Source of the DNA: Actinomycetota bacterium
Lineage (GTDB): Bacteria > Actinomycetota > Thermoleophilia > Solirubrobacterales > Solirubrobacteraceae
Reading direction: 5' to 3'
Length of the DNA: 37,105 nt
NCBI GenBank assembly: GCA_009699505.1
Contig: WLOB01000003.1
Location: forward strand, 1 to 37,105
Position numbers and translations under genes: made by a program. The notes under the pieces were generated by a model, which saw only the letters and a list, made by a program, of their open reading frames with translations, did not search any database and had not been told where the DNA came from. Numbering within the stretch: the first letter of the stretch is position 1; each line of letters starts with the position of its first letter. Shown in pieces: positions 1 through 8,637 of this stretch.

Positions 1-360
1 ACGTGTGAGTTCGGGCTGCTGCGAACACTCGGCCCGGGCGCGGCCAGATCCGTTGGCCGCGGCCCTCGATGAGGTCGACCCGGATCGACAGCCACGTACG
101 CGCCATTCCGTGAGTCTCCCAGGGAGCCGCGTCGAGAAACGATCGTCTGTCGACGCGACGCCGCCGCCCGTTCAATCCAGCTTGATCGGCGTCGGCAACC
201 CGTGTCGAGAACCTACGACGAGAAACCCCGCCGTGTCAGCTTGTCGACGGCGCTCAGGTGGCCCTCGGTACGTCAGCCAGGGCCCGGTGGGGGCCCGCGC
301 CCCAAATGGCCACTGGTGACACGTTCGTTAGTACTGCCCCAAATAGCGGACATCGTCCAC
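1..360. other. Left-end stretch without a recognisable gene
   Basis: No reading frame here looks like a protein: all are short, overlap one another in several frames and are Arg/Pro-rich. The only structure seen is a short direct repeat, GCCCCAAAT, at about 299-307 and again at about 337-345. It could be an old insertion-element end or an attachment-site remnant, but nothing else supports that. No tRNA was recognised. Confidence 0.5.
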
Positions 361-370
361 AAAATCGTAG

Positions 371-396
371 GGTGCCCCTCGCGATAGAGGGGCACC
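371..396 (-). terminator. Hairpin terminator of the secreted protein gene
   Basis: GGTGCCCCTC (371-380) and GAGGGGCACC (387-396) form a perfect 10-bp stem around a 6-nt loop, 10 bases past the stop codon at 406-408. On the minus strand the stem is followed within ten bases by a TTTT run. This fits an intrinsic terminator for the minus-strand gene. Confidence 0.75.
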
Positions 397-405
397 CCGG
401 GGGAG

Positions 406-2157
406 CTAGCGGGTGACGGTGACCCGGCGGGTGGTGCTGGTGCGCTTGCCGTACGGGTAGCTCGGCGAGGGCAGCACGACGGCACGGAACCGGTAGGTGC
501 CGCGCAGTGCCCGGGGGACGCGGTAGCGGAAGCTCCACCGCCCGGTGGCGGCGACGTTGGCGGTGCCGGCGGTGCGCCAGTTGTTGCCACGGTTGCTCGC
601 TTGGATCACGATGCTGCTCCCGGCCGACGACCCGGCGCGACCGGTGAGCTTGCCCGCGAACCGCACGGTCTTCCCGACGCGGATGCGCTTAGCGGTCGCG
701 CGGAACGACGTCTGCGCCGTCACGCGGATGCGGAGCGTCTGCACCCCGACGGGGTTGGTGTCGCGCGAACGCGCGAACCACGCCGCCGTGATCGTCTGAC
801 CGCCGTCGCGGCGGGGGACCCGGGCCTCGAACCTGCCGGCGTCGTTGGTCGTCACCGAGGCGAGCTCCCTGGGCTGCGCCCCGGCCGCCGCCGACGTCGC
901 CACAAGTCGTACCGTGGCCCCCCGCACGGGAGCACCCGTGGCGGTGACCAGCGAGCCCCGGATGATGCTGCTGCGGCTGCTCGAGAACCGCGTGCGGAGC
1001 GTCTGTCCGGGCGGACGGCCGTTGCAGGCCACCCGGTGCGTATTGCGGTACGCGGAGCGCTTGCACTTCTTGATGACGCTCTTCTTTTTCGAGGCGGCGC
1101 GGGCCGTTCCGGGCCACCACGCGCGGATGCGGTTGTCGTCGAGTGCCGGGGTGCCGTTGAGGTCGCCGCGGATTGCGGGGTCAGACCCGGGTCCGCGGGC
1201 GCCGCCGTTGTCGATCAAGACGGGGGCGTCCCAGAGAACGCCCTCGTTGCCGGCGGCGTCGACGCCGACGATCCGCATCTGGTGCATCCCGTCGGTCAGA
1301 CGTCGCGTGTCCACCGCGGCGCCGATCCCGGCATCGGTGGGGCAAGGGACGGCGCGGACGTACGGCTCGGAGCAACGGCCGCTGGCCTCGCTCACGTTGG
1401 TGCCATCGAAGTAGATCCGAACCGTGCGGACGCCAGAGCCCTTGTCGCGCAAGGTGGCCTGGACGGTGCGGGTGCCCGAGAGGGTGCCGCCGGCGACGAG
1501 GTCACCTTGTACGGGCAGTCCGGGCACCGGGGCGTCGAGGTCTCGGAACCGGACGATGTACCGCGTGTTGTTGATCGTGACGGGGCCCTCTTGGCACGTC
1601 TGGCCGCCGGGCGCAGCGCAGGTGATGCCGGTGCTGATCGAGGGCATCGGGCCGCTGAGCGGCTTGACCGGCTGCGACTCCGAGAACCCGTCGCTGTCGG
1701 GGCAGTTCAAGATGAACCCCTGGAACTGGTCGGTGCCGCGGGTCTCGGGCGGATAGACGTCGTAGTTCCAGCTGACGCAGGCCGAGATCCCGTCCGCTTG
1801 GGCCGCGGTGTGGGTCATGCGGCCCTGGACGTTGTAGTCGCCGCCGACGCCGACGATGCTCAATGCATCGGGGGCGGTGAGCTTCCATGCGGTCCGGTCG
1901 CCGTTGATGAACGTGGTCTGATTGGCGCGGGTGACAGAAAACGCGCCGCCCTGGGCACCGCAGGAGTTCGAGGGGTTCCCAACCAGGCCGCCCGCAGGCG
2001 CGACCCAATCGTTCAGGAGCAGCGGCTCGCCGTTGGGGCCGCTGCAGTAGTAGGCGTCGTAATCGGCGCCCTGGGCGGCCGCGGGAGCGAGAAGCAGCGC
2101 AGCTGCGAGGGCAAACCCGGGCAGCGCGAGCGTACGAAAGTATGGGGAGGAAAGCAT
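406..2157 (-). CDS. Secreted Ig-like/beta-sandwich surface protein
   Basis: The protein is about 583 aa. It has a classical signal peptide (Arg near the N-terminus, then an Ala/Leu-rich core ending near AAAQGA), so it should be exported. The middle (about 200-320) reads as a bacterial Ig-like fold with repeated V-R-x-V-x-I-x-F-D and VDAAGNEG motifs. The C-terminal third contains at least two carboxypeptidase-regulatory-like beta-sandwich repeats (GSLVTATGAPVRGATVRL; then RVGKTVRFAGKLTG). The family is common in Solirubrobacterales, usually with a surface or adhesive role; no enzymatic residues were recognised. I chose the ATG at 2157 because AGGAA sits 6 nt upstream; an in-frame TTG at 2190 is possible. 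It follows the XRE-transmembrane gene by about 40 bp on the same strand. Confidence 0.8.
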   Translation of the reverse strand: MLSSPYFRTLALPGFALAAALLLAPAAAQGADYDAYYCSGPNGEPLLLNDWVAPAGGLVGNPSNSCGAQGGAFSVTRANQTTFINGDRTAWKLTAPDALSIVGVGGDYNVQGRMTHTAAQADGISACVSWNYDVYPPETRGTDQFQGFILNCPDSDGFSESQPVKPLSGPMPSISTGITCAAPGGQTCQEGPVTINNTRYIVRFRDLDAPVPGLPVQGDLVAGGTLSGTRTVQATLRDKGSGVRTVRIYFDGTNVSEASGRCSEPYVRAVPCPTDAGIGAAVDTRRLTDGMHQMRIVGVDAAGNEGVLWDAPVLIDNGGARGPGSDPAIRGDLNGTPALDDNRIRAWWPGTARAASKKKSVIKKCKRSAYRNTHRVACNGRPPGQTLRTRFSSSRSSIIRGSLVTATGAPVRGATVRLVATSAAAGAQPRELASVTTNDAGRFEARVPRRDGGQTITAAWFARSRDTNPVGVQTLRIRVTAQTSFRATAKRIRVGKTVRFAGKLTGRAGSSAGSSIVIQASNRGNNWRTAGTANVAATGRWSFRYRVPRALRGTYRFRAVVLPSPSYPYGKRTSTTRRVTVTR

Positions 2158-2199
2158 CGGGTTCCTGGTGCGTGAGACGGGACGGGACAAGGTCTTGGG

Positions 2200-3405
2200 C
2201 TAGTAGAGGCCGGGGTCGACGGCGCCGCCGGAGGAGGAGCCGCCTCCCTTAGAACCCCCGCCGGACGAGGATCCACCCCCCGAACCTCCACCGGACCCGC
2301 CGGTGGACGGGGCCGGAGACGGGCGGGGCGAGGGCGTGGGGCTCGACGGTGCGGGCGAAGAGGGGACGGGGGAGGCGCTGGAGCCGCTCGGCGCCGGGCT
2401 GCTCGGCGCCGGTGCGGCTCGTCGTGCCGCAGCGGCTGCCCGGGCGCGTGCGGCGGCGCGCTTCTTCGCGGCGCGCTTGCGCTCGGCGGCGCGCTTCTGG
2501 CGGGCGTCCTTGATCTGCTCGATGCGGCGTCGAACACCGTCGATCGCGGGCGAGTCGCCGTAGCGGTCCTCTGCCCGGTCTAGACGCGAGGCGGCCAGCG
2601 GAAGGTCGCCGCGGTCGGCGGCCTGGCGGGCGCGGCGTGCGAAGATGCCGCCGGCTGCAGTGCGAAGCTCGGCGACGGTCGCGGTGTCGTTGAGGCTCGT
2701 GGCAGCAGTGATGGCGGCGTCGTAGTCGCCCCGGCCCTTGGCCTCGACGAGCGTCGCCTGCTGCGCGGCACGCTGGCGCTCCGCAGCGGTCGGCCCGGCC
2801 TGAACGACGGGAGTTGCCTGACGGACGGGTGGCTCGTCCCCACTGGTGGTGGCGATCGCGGTGCCGGCAGCGACGGCGACAGCGATGCTGGCCGCGGCCG
2901 GGATCAGCACCCGACGACGACGTCCCGGACGACGAGAGCCGACCGCTTCGCGGTTGGTCGCTTCGATCTGCCGATGCAGGCCGTAAGACGACCGGCTGGT
3001 TTCACCGAAGGTGGGCGGAGGCGCGGACGCCTCCGGGGCCGCCCATGCCGCCTCGATCGGCTTGCTCAGGCGGGCGGCGGCGTCCTGGTGGCGCTTACCG
3101 TCCCGCGCTTTCGCGTCCTCGATGTCCTGCTGCAGGCGAACTGCGTCAAGGGCGGTAGCCACCGCCGGGTCCGATGCAGGGGGCCAGAGGACCTGGATCG
3201 GCGTGCGTGTCGCGGCAGCCAAGGCCTGGGCCATGCGGGGGTCTGCTGGCCGTCCGCCTCGGTCCCATTTCCGATACGTGGAGAGCGAGACGTTGACCAG
3301 TCCTGCGAGCTGTTCCTGCGTGTAGCCGCACCGGCGCCGCGCGGCGCGCAGGCCGGGCTCAAGCGGGCTGTCGGGAGACTCGGCGGTGTCGGGATCGAGG
3401 GGCAT
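2200..3405 (-). CDS. XRE HTH protein with one membrane segment and low-complexity tail
   Basis: The protein is about 401 aa. Residues about 15-70 form a Cro/C1-type helix-turn-helix (GLRAARRRCGYTQEQLAGL, then VSLSTYRKWDRG). A basic stretch (RRPGRRRR) precedes one hydrophobic segment at about 165-185. Beyond it lie an Ala/Arg-rich, probably coiled, region and a long Ser/Pro then Gly/Ser tail. The layout (cytoplasmic HTH, single TM, extracytoplasmic domain) resembles RodZ-type proteins, but the outer part is not recognisably RodZ. I infer a membrane-tethered regulator or scaffold. The ATG at 3405 is used; a GTG at 3450 is in frame and neither has a clear Shine-Dalgarno sequence. The gene is divergent from the small XRE gene at 3605. 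Confidence 0.75.
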   Translation of the reverse strand: MPLDPDTAESPDSPLEPGLRAARRRCGYTQEQLAGLVNVSLSTYRKWDRGGRPADPRMAQALAAATRTPIQVLWPPASDPAVATALDAVRLQQDIEDAKARDGKRHQDAAARLSKPIEAAWAAPEASAPPPTFGETSRSSYGLHRQIEATNREAVGSRRPGRRRRVLIPAAASIAVAVAAGTAIATTSGDEPPVRQATPVVQAGPTAAERQRAAQQATLVEAKGRGDYDAAITAATSLNDTATVAELRTAAGGIFARRARQAADRGDLPLAASRLDRAEDRYGDSPAIDGVRRRIEQIKDARQKRAAERKRAAKKRAAARARAAAAARRAAPAPSSPAPSGSSASPVPSSPAPSSPTPSPRPSPAPSTGGSGGGSGGGSSSGGGSKGGGSSSGGAVDPGLY

Positions 3406-3604
3406 ATCTGGTGACGCGGGACGAGAAGGACTGCACGCAGTGTACGCCACGCGGCGGCACGAACGACGTGGTTCCCGACGGACCCGTCAGTCGTTGGGAA
3501 CTGCAAAGAGATGAGCAGTAACGGTCATCTGGTGACCATCGTTCGGCGGGAGGGGCGCGTGGGGTGCAAGAGTTCGGGGCGTGCGGCCAGCACCGTTGTC
3601 GGAG
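3406..3604. promoter_or_regulatory. Divergent intergenic region with everted operator half-sites
   Basis: This gap separates two divergent XRE genes. It contains GGTCA-tctgg-TGACC at 3523-3537, an inverted pair of the half-site GTGACC that recurs in the operators at 3889-4037, but in everted orientation. GTTCCC (3471-3476) and GGGAAC (3496-3501) form a second, weaker inverted repeat. Binding by either XRE protein is inferred. Confidence 0.4.
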
Positions 3605-3871
3605 ATGTTGAAAGAAGCGCGTCGAGCGGTCGGTTTGACGCAGCGTGAGGCGGCGGCCCGTATCGGTGTGTCGTTGGGGACGGTTTCGCGTTGGGAGCAG
3701 GGCCGGGTTACCCCGTCGGGTCGGTATCTCGACAAGGCGGCCGAGGTCTACGAAGCCGACTTCGGATTGACGGCCGATCCGGCATCGGTCCGGGCGCTCG
3801 AGGAGCGGATCCGCACCCTCGAGGACAAAGTCATCGCGCTTACGCGCGAGGTCCGACGCCGTCCACGCTGA
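3605..3871 (+). CDS. Small XRE-family repressor with C-terminal coiled coil
   Basis: The protein is about 88 aa. Residues 1-60 are a canonical Cro/C1 HTH (MLKEARRAVGLTQREAAARI, then SLGTVSRWEQG). A short Leu/Glu-rich coiled coil at about 62-82 (VRALEERIRTLEDKVIAL) suggests dimerisation. The ATG at 3605 has GGAG directly before it; an in-frame GTG at 3581 would add 8 residues. The gene sits on the same strand just before the transfer operon, and three palindromic copies of GTGACCAA-NN-TTGGTCAC lie between its stop and the first transfer gene. The natural inference is that it represses, or otherwise switches, transfer. A dimer reading an 18-bp two-fold site fits this protein type. Confidence 0.8.
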   Translation: MLKEARRAVGLTQREAAARIGVSLGTVSRWEQGRVTPSGRYLDKAAEVYEADFGLTADPASVRALEERIRTLEDKVIALTREVRRRPR

Positions 3872-3888
3872 CGCCAGGCGTGACGCGG

Positions 3889-3906
3889 GTGACCAAACTT
3901 GGTCAC
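3889..3906. promoter_or_regulatory. Palindromic operator copy 1
   Basis: GTGACCAA-AC-TTGGTCAC is a perfect 8-bp inverted repeat with a 2-bp centre, 17 bp after the stop of the small XRE gene. It is the best match to the shared motif and probably a binding site for that regulator. Confidence 0.7.
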
Positions 3907-4002
3907 TCGCTAGTGGGAGACGTTGGATAGCGCGCGCTGCAAAGGTCTCGACGGCGCGCGTTGGCGGGTCGCTTTAGCGCCGCCAGATGTCGACGCGCGG
4001 CG

Positions 4003-4037
4003 GTGACCAATGTTGGTCAGTGACCTTCATTGGTCAC
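4003..4037. promoter_or_regulatory. Palindromic operator copies 2 and 3, abutting
   Basis: Copy 2 is GTGACCAA-TG-TTGGTCAG (4003-4020) and copy 3 is GTGACCTT-CA-TTGGTCAC (4020-4037). They share the base at 4020, so the centres are 17 bp apart, nearly two helical turns, which suits cooperative binding of two dimers on one face. The pair ends 33 bp before the ATG of the first transfer gene and probably overlaps its promoter. I cannot assign -35/-10 boxes with confidence. Confidence 0.7.
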
Positions 4038-4070
4038 GACAAACGGGAAGGGCGACCCTAGAACCGGGGC

Positions 4071-4583
4071 ATGACTTCTCACCCCACCGCCGATCCGACC
4101 CGGTCGGCCACCCCGTCCTCCTCCACCCGCACCGGGCGCTCCCGAACCCGCCGTATCGCCGCCGCCTCCGCCGCGGCGGTCGTGCTCTCGATCGGCAGCG
4201 GCGCCGGCCCGCTTCTCGCCACCGCCTCCGCACAAAGCAGCGCGCTGGAGCAGTCCCTCGGGGGTGCGACCCCTTCGACGTCGACCGGCGGCGGGATTCA
4301 GAAGGTCCAGTCGACCCAGGGCAGGGGTGGCGGCAACCTCAACGCCTCGCCGGATTTCTCCGGCCCGGGGATCAGCAAGGGCGTGTCGTTGATCGGGTGG
4401 GCGAAGGCCGCGTGCCTGGTCATCGGGGTCCTGACCCTGACGATCGGCATCCCGGTCTCGAAGGCGCTCAAGGAGGCGGGCAACCATCACGCCTCCGGGA
4501 TCCGGTCCGGTGTGATGGGCGTCGGCGGGTCGGTGCTGCTCGCCGGTGTGGCCGGGACCCTCCTGCCCTGGCTGATGGCCTAG
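4071..4583 (+). CDS. Pilin-like VirB2/TrbC-type small membrane protein
   Basis: The protein is 170 aa and the first gene of the transfer operon. An N-terminal basic region plus hydrophobic stretch (about 28-55, ending near ATASAQS) looks like a signal peptide. The mature part has a Gly/Ser/Thr-rich linker and two hydrophobic segments (about 106-126 and 147-168) separated by a short basic loop (SKALKEAGNHHASG). Two TM helices joined by a short positively charged loop is the topology of VirB2/TrbC pilins and of small T4SS pore subunits. No sequence motif settles the family, so the call rests on topology, position and size. The gene lies just downstream of the operator array. Confidence 0.6.
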   Translation: MTSHPTADPTRSATPSSSTRTGRSRTRRIAAASAAAVVLSIGSGAGPLLATASAQSSALEQSLGGATPSTSTGGGIQKVQSTQGRGGGNLNASPDFSGPGISKGVSLIGWAKAACLVIGVLTLTIGIPVSKALKEAGNHHASGIRSGVMGVGGSVLLAGVAGTLLPWLMA

Positions 4584-4610
4584 CCCGCGGACCCGGACGG
4601 AGCTCGCCTC

Positions 4611-5897
4611 ATGTCGTCGTTCTCGGACGCCGTGCGCACCTGGCTGGGCGCGGTCCCGCGGCCGCTGCGCTTCGGCGCGGCCGCGGTCCTCGTCCTCGCG
4701 CTCCTCGTCGCCGCGGTCCGTGTGGCCACCGGCAACGGGGGCGACGACCCGGCGCCCCGTGCGGCGGCGCCGGCCGCGACGACGGCCGCGGGCGCAGCGA
4801 CATCGGGAGAGGGCGCGACCCTTCTCCGTCGCGACGGGTCCGCCGTGCTCGGCATCCAGCAGAGCACCGACGGTGCCGCCGCGGCGGCGATCAGCTATGT
4901 CCAGCAGCGCAACATCCTCCTGACCGGCGGCACCACCGCGCAGGAGTCGGCGGAGATCGGCTCCAAGATCGCCGTGGGGGGCCGCGATGTCGGCAAGAGC
5001 CCGGCGTCGATTCCCGACCGGGTCGCCGAGACGTCTGACCAGTCAGCCGAGGCGCTCCTGAAGACGAGGGCGGGCCAGATGTCGTGGTGGACCGTGCCGC
5101 TCGGCTACCGCGTCCGCTCGTACAAGGACGACCGCGCCACGGTGCGGGTGTTCGCATCGACGCTCTCGGCGCAGTCCGACGTCGCCGCGGGCCCGGGCAC
5201 GATCGGCTTCGCGCTGCAGGACGTGCAGCTGCGGTGGCAGAACGGTGTGTGGCGGATCTTCGACGTCGTCGACGCACCCGATCAGCCGACCCCGGTGGTC
5301 GCGCTGGTCGGTGACTCGCGGTCGGAGCTTGCCGGGCGTCCGGCGAAGGAGCGGCTGATGGCCCCGGTCGAGGACAGCTCCGCTCCGCTTCACCGGTGGC
5401 TGCGTGGTGCGACGCCGGCGCTCGGCGGCCCGCAGGGCATGGGCCCGGTGCAGGGCGGCCGGCGCCTTGACGACGACCAAGCGCTGGTCGCGCGGGACGC
5501 GTTGGAGGGCATGGAGAGCATCGCCCGCCGCTACGACACTGTGGAGGGCCGTGCAACGAACGGGTGGCGGGGCGCCGCACCGGTCGCGCTGCGGGAGGTC
5601 GGGTGCCCAGACGGCGCCGGCGACGCGCGGTGCTTCGCCGAGCTGCTGATCTCGACCGGCACAGAGAAGGACGAGATCGCGACGGTCGAGCTGACCGTCG
5701 CGGGCCTGATCGTCGGCGACGTCCGCGGCCAGCGCCGCGCCCTCAAGCTGGACCTCTCCCGTGAGCAGCAGCAGGAAGCGCTCGGCGGGTCGTTTCGGAT
5801 CGTCAAGACCGAGGACAACGCGGGGCGCACCGATCTGGCCGCGTGGAAGCGGTCGATCTATCCCCTGAAGCCCGCGCTGCCGGCGGTGCCGCGATGA
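4611..5897 (+). CDS. VirB8/TcpC-like T4SS channel component
   Basis: The protein is 428 aa: a short cytoplasmic N-terminus, one TM helix at about 19-40, an Ala/Pro-rich linker, and a large periplasm-side region. The stretch around 200-230 (IGFALQDVQLRWQNGVWRI) has the strand pattern of NTF2-like folds in VirB8 and the Gram-positive TcpC proteins. A second alpha/beta part follows (about 330-420), as in two-domain TcpC. TcpC-type proteins are bitopic scaffolds of the conjugation channel. A GGAG motif lies upstream of the ATG. The stop overlaps the next start (ATGA), so expression is probably coupled to the VirB6-like gene. Confidence 0.65.
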   Translation: MSSFSDAVRTWLGAVPRPLRFGAAAVLVLALLVAAVRVATGNGGDDPAPRAAAPAATTAAGAATSGEGATLLRRDGSAVLGIQQSTDGAAAAAISYVQQRNILLTGGTTAQESAEIGSKIAVGGRDVGKSPASIPDRVAETSDQSAEALLKTRAGQMSWWTVPLGYRVRSYKDDRATVRVFASTLSAQSDVAAGPGTIGFALQDVQLRWQNGVWRIFDVVDAPDQPTPVVALVGDSRSELAGRPAKERLMAPVEDSSAPLHRWLRGATPALGGPQGMGPVQGGRRLDDDQALVARDALEGMESIARRYDTVEGRATNGWRGAAPVALREVGCPDGAGDARCFAELLISTGTEKDEIATVELTVAGLIVGDVRGQRRALKLDLSREQQQEALGGSFRIVKTEDNAGRTDLAAWKRSIYPLKPALPAVPR

Positions 5898-8311
5898 CGA
5901 TGCTCACGGGCACCCGCCTGTGGCGGCCCTCCGCCGTCTCGCTCGTCCTCGTGCTGGTGGTCGCGATTCTCGCGCCGCTGGTCCTCGCGCCCGCCCCGGC
6001 GGAGGCGGACGTCTGCGACGTCCCCGGCATCAGCCAGGCATGCGACGTCGGCGGTGCGGCCGTCGGTGCCGCGGGCGATGCGGTCAACGGGGTCGTCGAC
6101 GCTGGCAAGGCCGTCGTGAAGGGCGTGAAGACCGCCACCACCTGGGTCGGCAACAACGCCGGCGCCGTCCTGAAGGCCGCCATCGCGATCGGTCTCCCAC
6201 TCGCCACCTGGGTGGCGTGCTCGAAGGTCGCGAAGGTCGTCGCGGCCGCTGGCGCCGGCGCGGCGGGCGGCGCGGGAACGGCGGGCGCCGGCGCCGCGCC
6301 CGCGGCGATCGCCGGCGCCGCCGGGGCGCAGGCCGTCTGCATGGTCCTCAAGAAGGGCGGGAAGGTCCTGCTCAAGGTCGGCAAGAAGGCCGCGAAGTCC
6401 GGCGGGAAACTGGCCAACATCGCCAAGCTCGCCGCCGGCGCCGTGGGCCTGGCCGCGATCGTCTACGGGGTCGATCACGCCGCCGCGTGGGTGCTGCAGA
6501 ACCTCCTGGACCTCGACGCCGCCTCGGCGCCGAGCCTGGGCGCCGGGTGGCTGACCCAGCTGCGCCAGGGCCTCAACGGCATGGCCGGGCTGCTCCTGCT
6601 GCTGGCAACGATCCTCGGGATGACGCTCGCGGGCGTCATGGGCCGCGCCTCCGACGTGGGTCGGATCTTCACGTCGATGGTCTCCGTCGCGCTCATCATC
6701 GGCGTCGTCGGCTCCCTCCTCCTCGCCGGCCTGCGCGTCTCCGACGAGATGACCTCCCGGACGCTGAACTCGACATGGGGCCAGCAAGCCCTGGGGAACT
6801 GGAAGGACCTCGGCGACAGCTACGCCGAGGCGACCCCGAAGAAGGACGACGAGGCGTCCACCGGCGTCGGGGATCCCGCGACGGCCGACGGCGACGCAGC
6901 CGCGGCGGCGCCGACGAGCGGGACGCCGCAGGACGACGAGAAGGGCCCATGGCCGATCCGACTGCTGATCGCGTTCTGCACCGCCCTCTTCGGCGCGCTG
7001 GTGAAGCTCGAAATGCTGATCCGCGACGGGCTGCTCTACCTCCTCCTCGCGTTCGGGGGGCTGCTCCTCGCGGGCTACCCGTTCGCGGCCACGCGCGGCA
7101 TCGCGCAGCGGTTCGGAATGACGCTCCTGGGGGTCGTGGTCGCCAAGCCGGTGATCGTGATCACGCTGCTGATCGGCGGCGCGATGATGCAGTCCGCCGC
7201 CGCCGGCACGGAGGACTCGACAGTGATCCCGATGCTGCAGGGCGCCGGGCTGATGGCCCTGGCCGCGCTGATGGGCTCCGCGGTCCTGGCGTGGTTCAGC
7301 CTCCACGGCGCCTCCGCAATGGCTGGCCTCGGCAACCGGATGGTCACCGGTGGCCGCGGGTTCGGCGGATCGAAGTCCGGGGGCAGTGCCGACGGGGACG
7401 GCCCGTCCGGTGGCGGCCCGGGCGGCGGGGGCGGCGCTGGTGGTCCAGACCGGCCCGATCCGACCCGGGACCTTGCGCGTGGCGTCGGCGACCGCGTGAA
7501 CGCCAGCGGCGCCGGCATGGCCGGCGCCGGCGCAGTGGGCGCGGCCGCCGGGTTCGCGGGTGGGGCGATGAGCTCGCGCCTGCAGGCCGCGCAGCGCCGC
7601 GAGCAGCAGACCGCGCAGGGCACGGCGGGCGGCGCACCGACCGGTGGCGCCGACGGACCGACGGGTTCCCCGGCCGGGCAGGACGCGCCGACACTGACGA
7701 TGCCCGCCGTGGGCGAGCAGCCCAACGGCGGGCACCCCGACGGCGCCGGAAGACCCGACCTCGACGCACGAACGGAGGACCAAGCGCAGTCGCAGGAGAA
7801 CGCGCATCGGCCGTCCACGGGTGGCGGAGCGGGGACGGCATCCGCTGCGGGCTTCGCCGCGACGGCCGCGGTGGGCGCCGCGGCCCGCTCGTCGGCGGGC
7901 GGCACGGGCGAACCGGAGGCCGGGGCGCTCACCGCGGCCCCGGCCGCCGCGGCCGCCGGAACGCCGCAGGGCGGCACGGCCAGCATCAAGGACGACGCCA
8001 CCGCGTCTCAGACGCCGAACGTCGCCGCGCCGGCTGCGCAGGCCGCCGGAGTGCCGGTGGTCGCCGCGCCCTCGGCGAGCGGCCCACGGGGCGCTCTGCC
8101 CGACGTCTCGGCCCAGCCGAGCGCCGCAACGACGGACCGCACGGTCGGCGCTGCGGCGCCGCTGTCCGACGATCCCACGGTCGCGGCGTCCAACGACGCG
8201 GCGTACGCCGCATTCGGCGCGCCGGCGCCGCAGGATGCGGCCGCCGCGTTCGGTGAGCATGGCGCCAGGATCCGCGCCGCGCTGAACGAGCGTCCGGAGG
8301 TGAAGGCATGA
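5894..8311 (+). CDS. VirB6/TrbL-like polytopic conjugation protein
   Basis: The protein is about 805 aa. A signal-like hydrophobic N-terminus (about 12-38) is followed by a Gly/Ala/Lys-rich part and at least six TM segments between about residues 90 and 490. These are spaced in the VirB6/TrbL manner, with a charged acidic loop (about 300-355) in the middle. The last 300 residues are Gly/Ala/Pro-rich, apparently disordered and probably cytoplasmic. It should form the inner membrane pore of the T4SS (family role; assignment by topology and synteny with SCO6881-type proteins). The ATG at 5894 overlaps the upstream stop; a longer in-frame start at 5843 lies inside the previous gene and is unlikely. 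The stop overlaps the PrgI-like start (ATGA). Confidence 0.65.
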   Translation: MTMLTGTRLWRPSAVSLVLVLVVAILAPLVLAPAPAEADVCDVPGISQACDVGGAAVGAAGDAVNGVVDAGKAVVKGVKTATTWVGNNAGAVLKAAIAIGLPLATWVACSKVAKVVAAAGAGAAGGAGTAGAGAAPAAIAGAAGAQAVCMVLKKGGKVLLKVGKKAAKSGGKLANIAKLAAGAVGLAAIVYGVDHAAAWVLQNLLDLDAASAPSLGAGWLTQLRQGLNGMAGLLLLLATILGMTLAGVMGRASDVGRIFTSMVSVALIIGVVGSLLLAGLRVSDEMTSRTLNSTWGQQALGNWKDLGDSYAEATPKKDDEASTGVGDPATADGDAAAAAPTSGTPQDDEKGPWPIRLLIAFCTALFGALVKLEMLIRDGLLYLLLAFGGLLLAGYPFAATRGIAQRFGMTLLGVVVAKPVIVITLLIGGAMMQSAAAGTEDSTVIPMLQGAGLMALAALMGSAVLAWFSLHGASAMAGLGNRMVTGGRGFGGSKSGGSADGDGPSGGGPGGGGGAGGPDRPDPTRDLARGVGDRVNASGAGMAGAGAVGAAAGFAGGAMSSRLQAAQRREQQTAQGTAGGAPTGGADGPTGSPAGQDAPTLTMPAVGEQPNGGHPDGAGRPDLDARTEDQAQSQENAHRPSTGGGAGTASAAGFAATAAVGAAARSSAGGTGEPEAGALTAAPAAAAAGTPQGGTASIKDDATASQTPNVAAPAAQAAGVPVVAAPSASGPRGALPDVSAQPSAATTDRTVGAAAPLSDDPTVAASNDAAYAAFGAPAPQDAAAAFGEHGARIRAALNERPEVKA

Positions 8312-8637
8312 GCCCGCAGACCCCGGAGCGCCAGGTCGCGCGGTACCGGTTCGATCCGCACACCGGCGGGATCGTCTTCGGCCTCGGACTCGTCCGCATG
8401 GCCGCCCTGCTCTGCGTCCTCGCCCTGGGTGTCGCGGCGCTCTACCGCGGCGCGCTCCTGGGCGCCCTGGTCTTCCTCGTCATGACGCCGCCGCTGGTCC
8501 TGTGGACCCGTGAGGGCATCCCGGCCGTCCTCTGGATTCCCCTCCGGATCGCCGACCGCTTCGGCGACCACGAGGACCGCGGCTGGTCGCAGGACCCCGA
8601 ACTAATCCCCCACCACGACTCGATCTCGGAGCACTAG
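8308..8637 (+). CDS. PrgI-like small membrane protein of the T4SS
   Basis: The protein is 109 aa with a beta-rich start (RYRFDPHTGGIVFGLG) and two adjacent hydrophobic helices at about 30-47 and 49-66, followed by a polar tail. Size, two-TM hairpin and position just before a SCO6880-like gene match the PrgI/VirB3-like proteins of Gram-positive T4SS, which anchor the VirB4 machinery in the membrane. The start overlaps the preceding stop, and its own TAG is immediately followed by the next ATG with no spacer. Confidence 0.65.
   Translation: MSPQTPERQVARYRFDPHTGGIVFGLGLVRMAALLCVLALGVAALYRGALLGALVFLVMTPPLVLWTREGIPAVLWIPLRIADRFGDHEDRGWSQDPELIPHHDSISEH

Noticed and set aside
1-400. Possible attachment site shared with 33668-33960
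   Set aside because: The only similarity seen (CAGCTT near TCGGCG) is too short and gapped to be meaningful.
5858-8260. Long open frames on both strands (about 800 aa) through the VirB6-like gene
   Set aside because: Arg/Gly-rich low complexity and no motifs; the hydrophobic TM pattern is only in the called frame.
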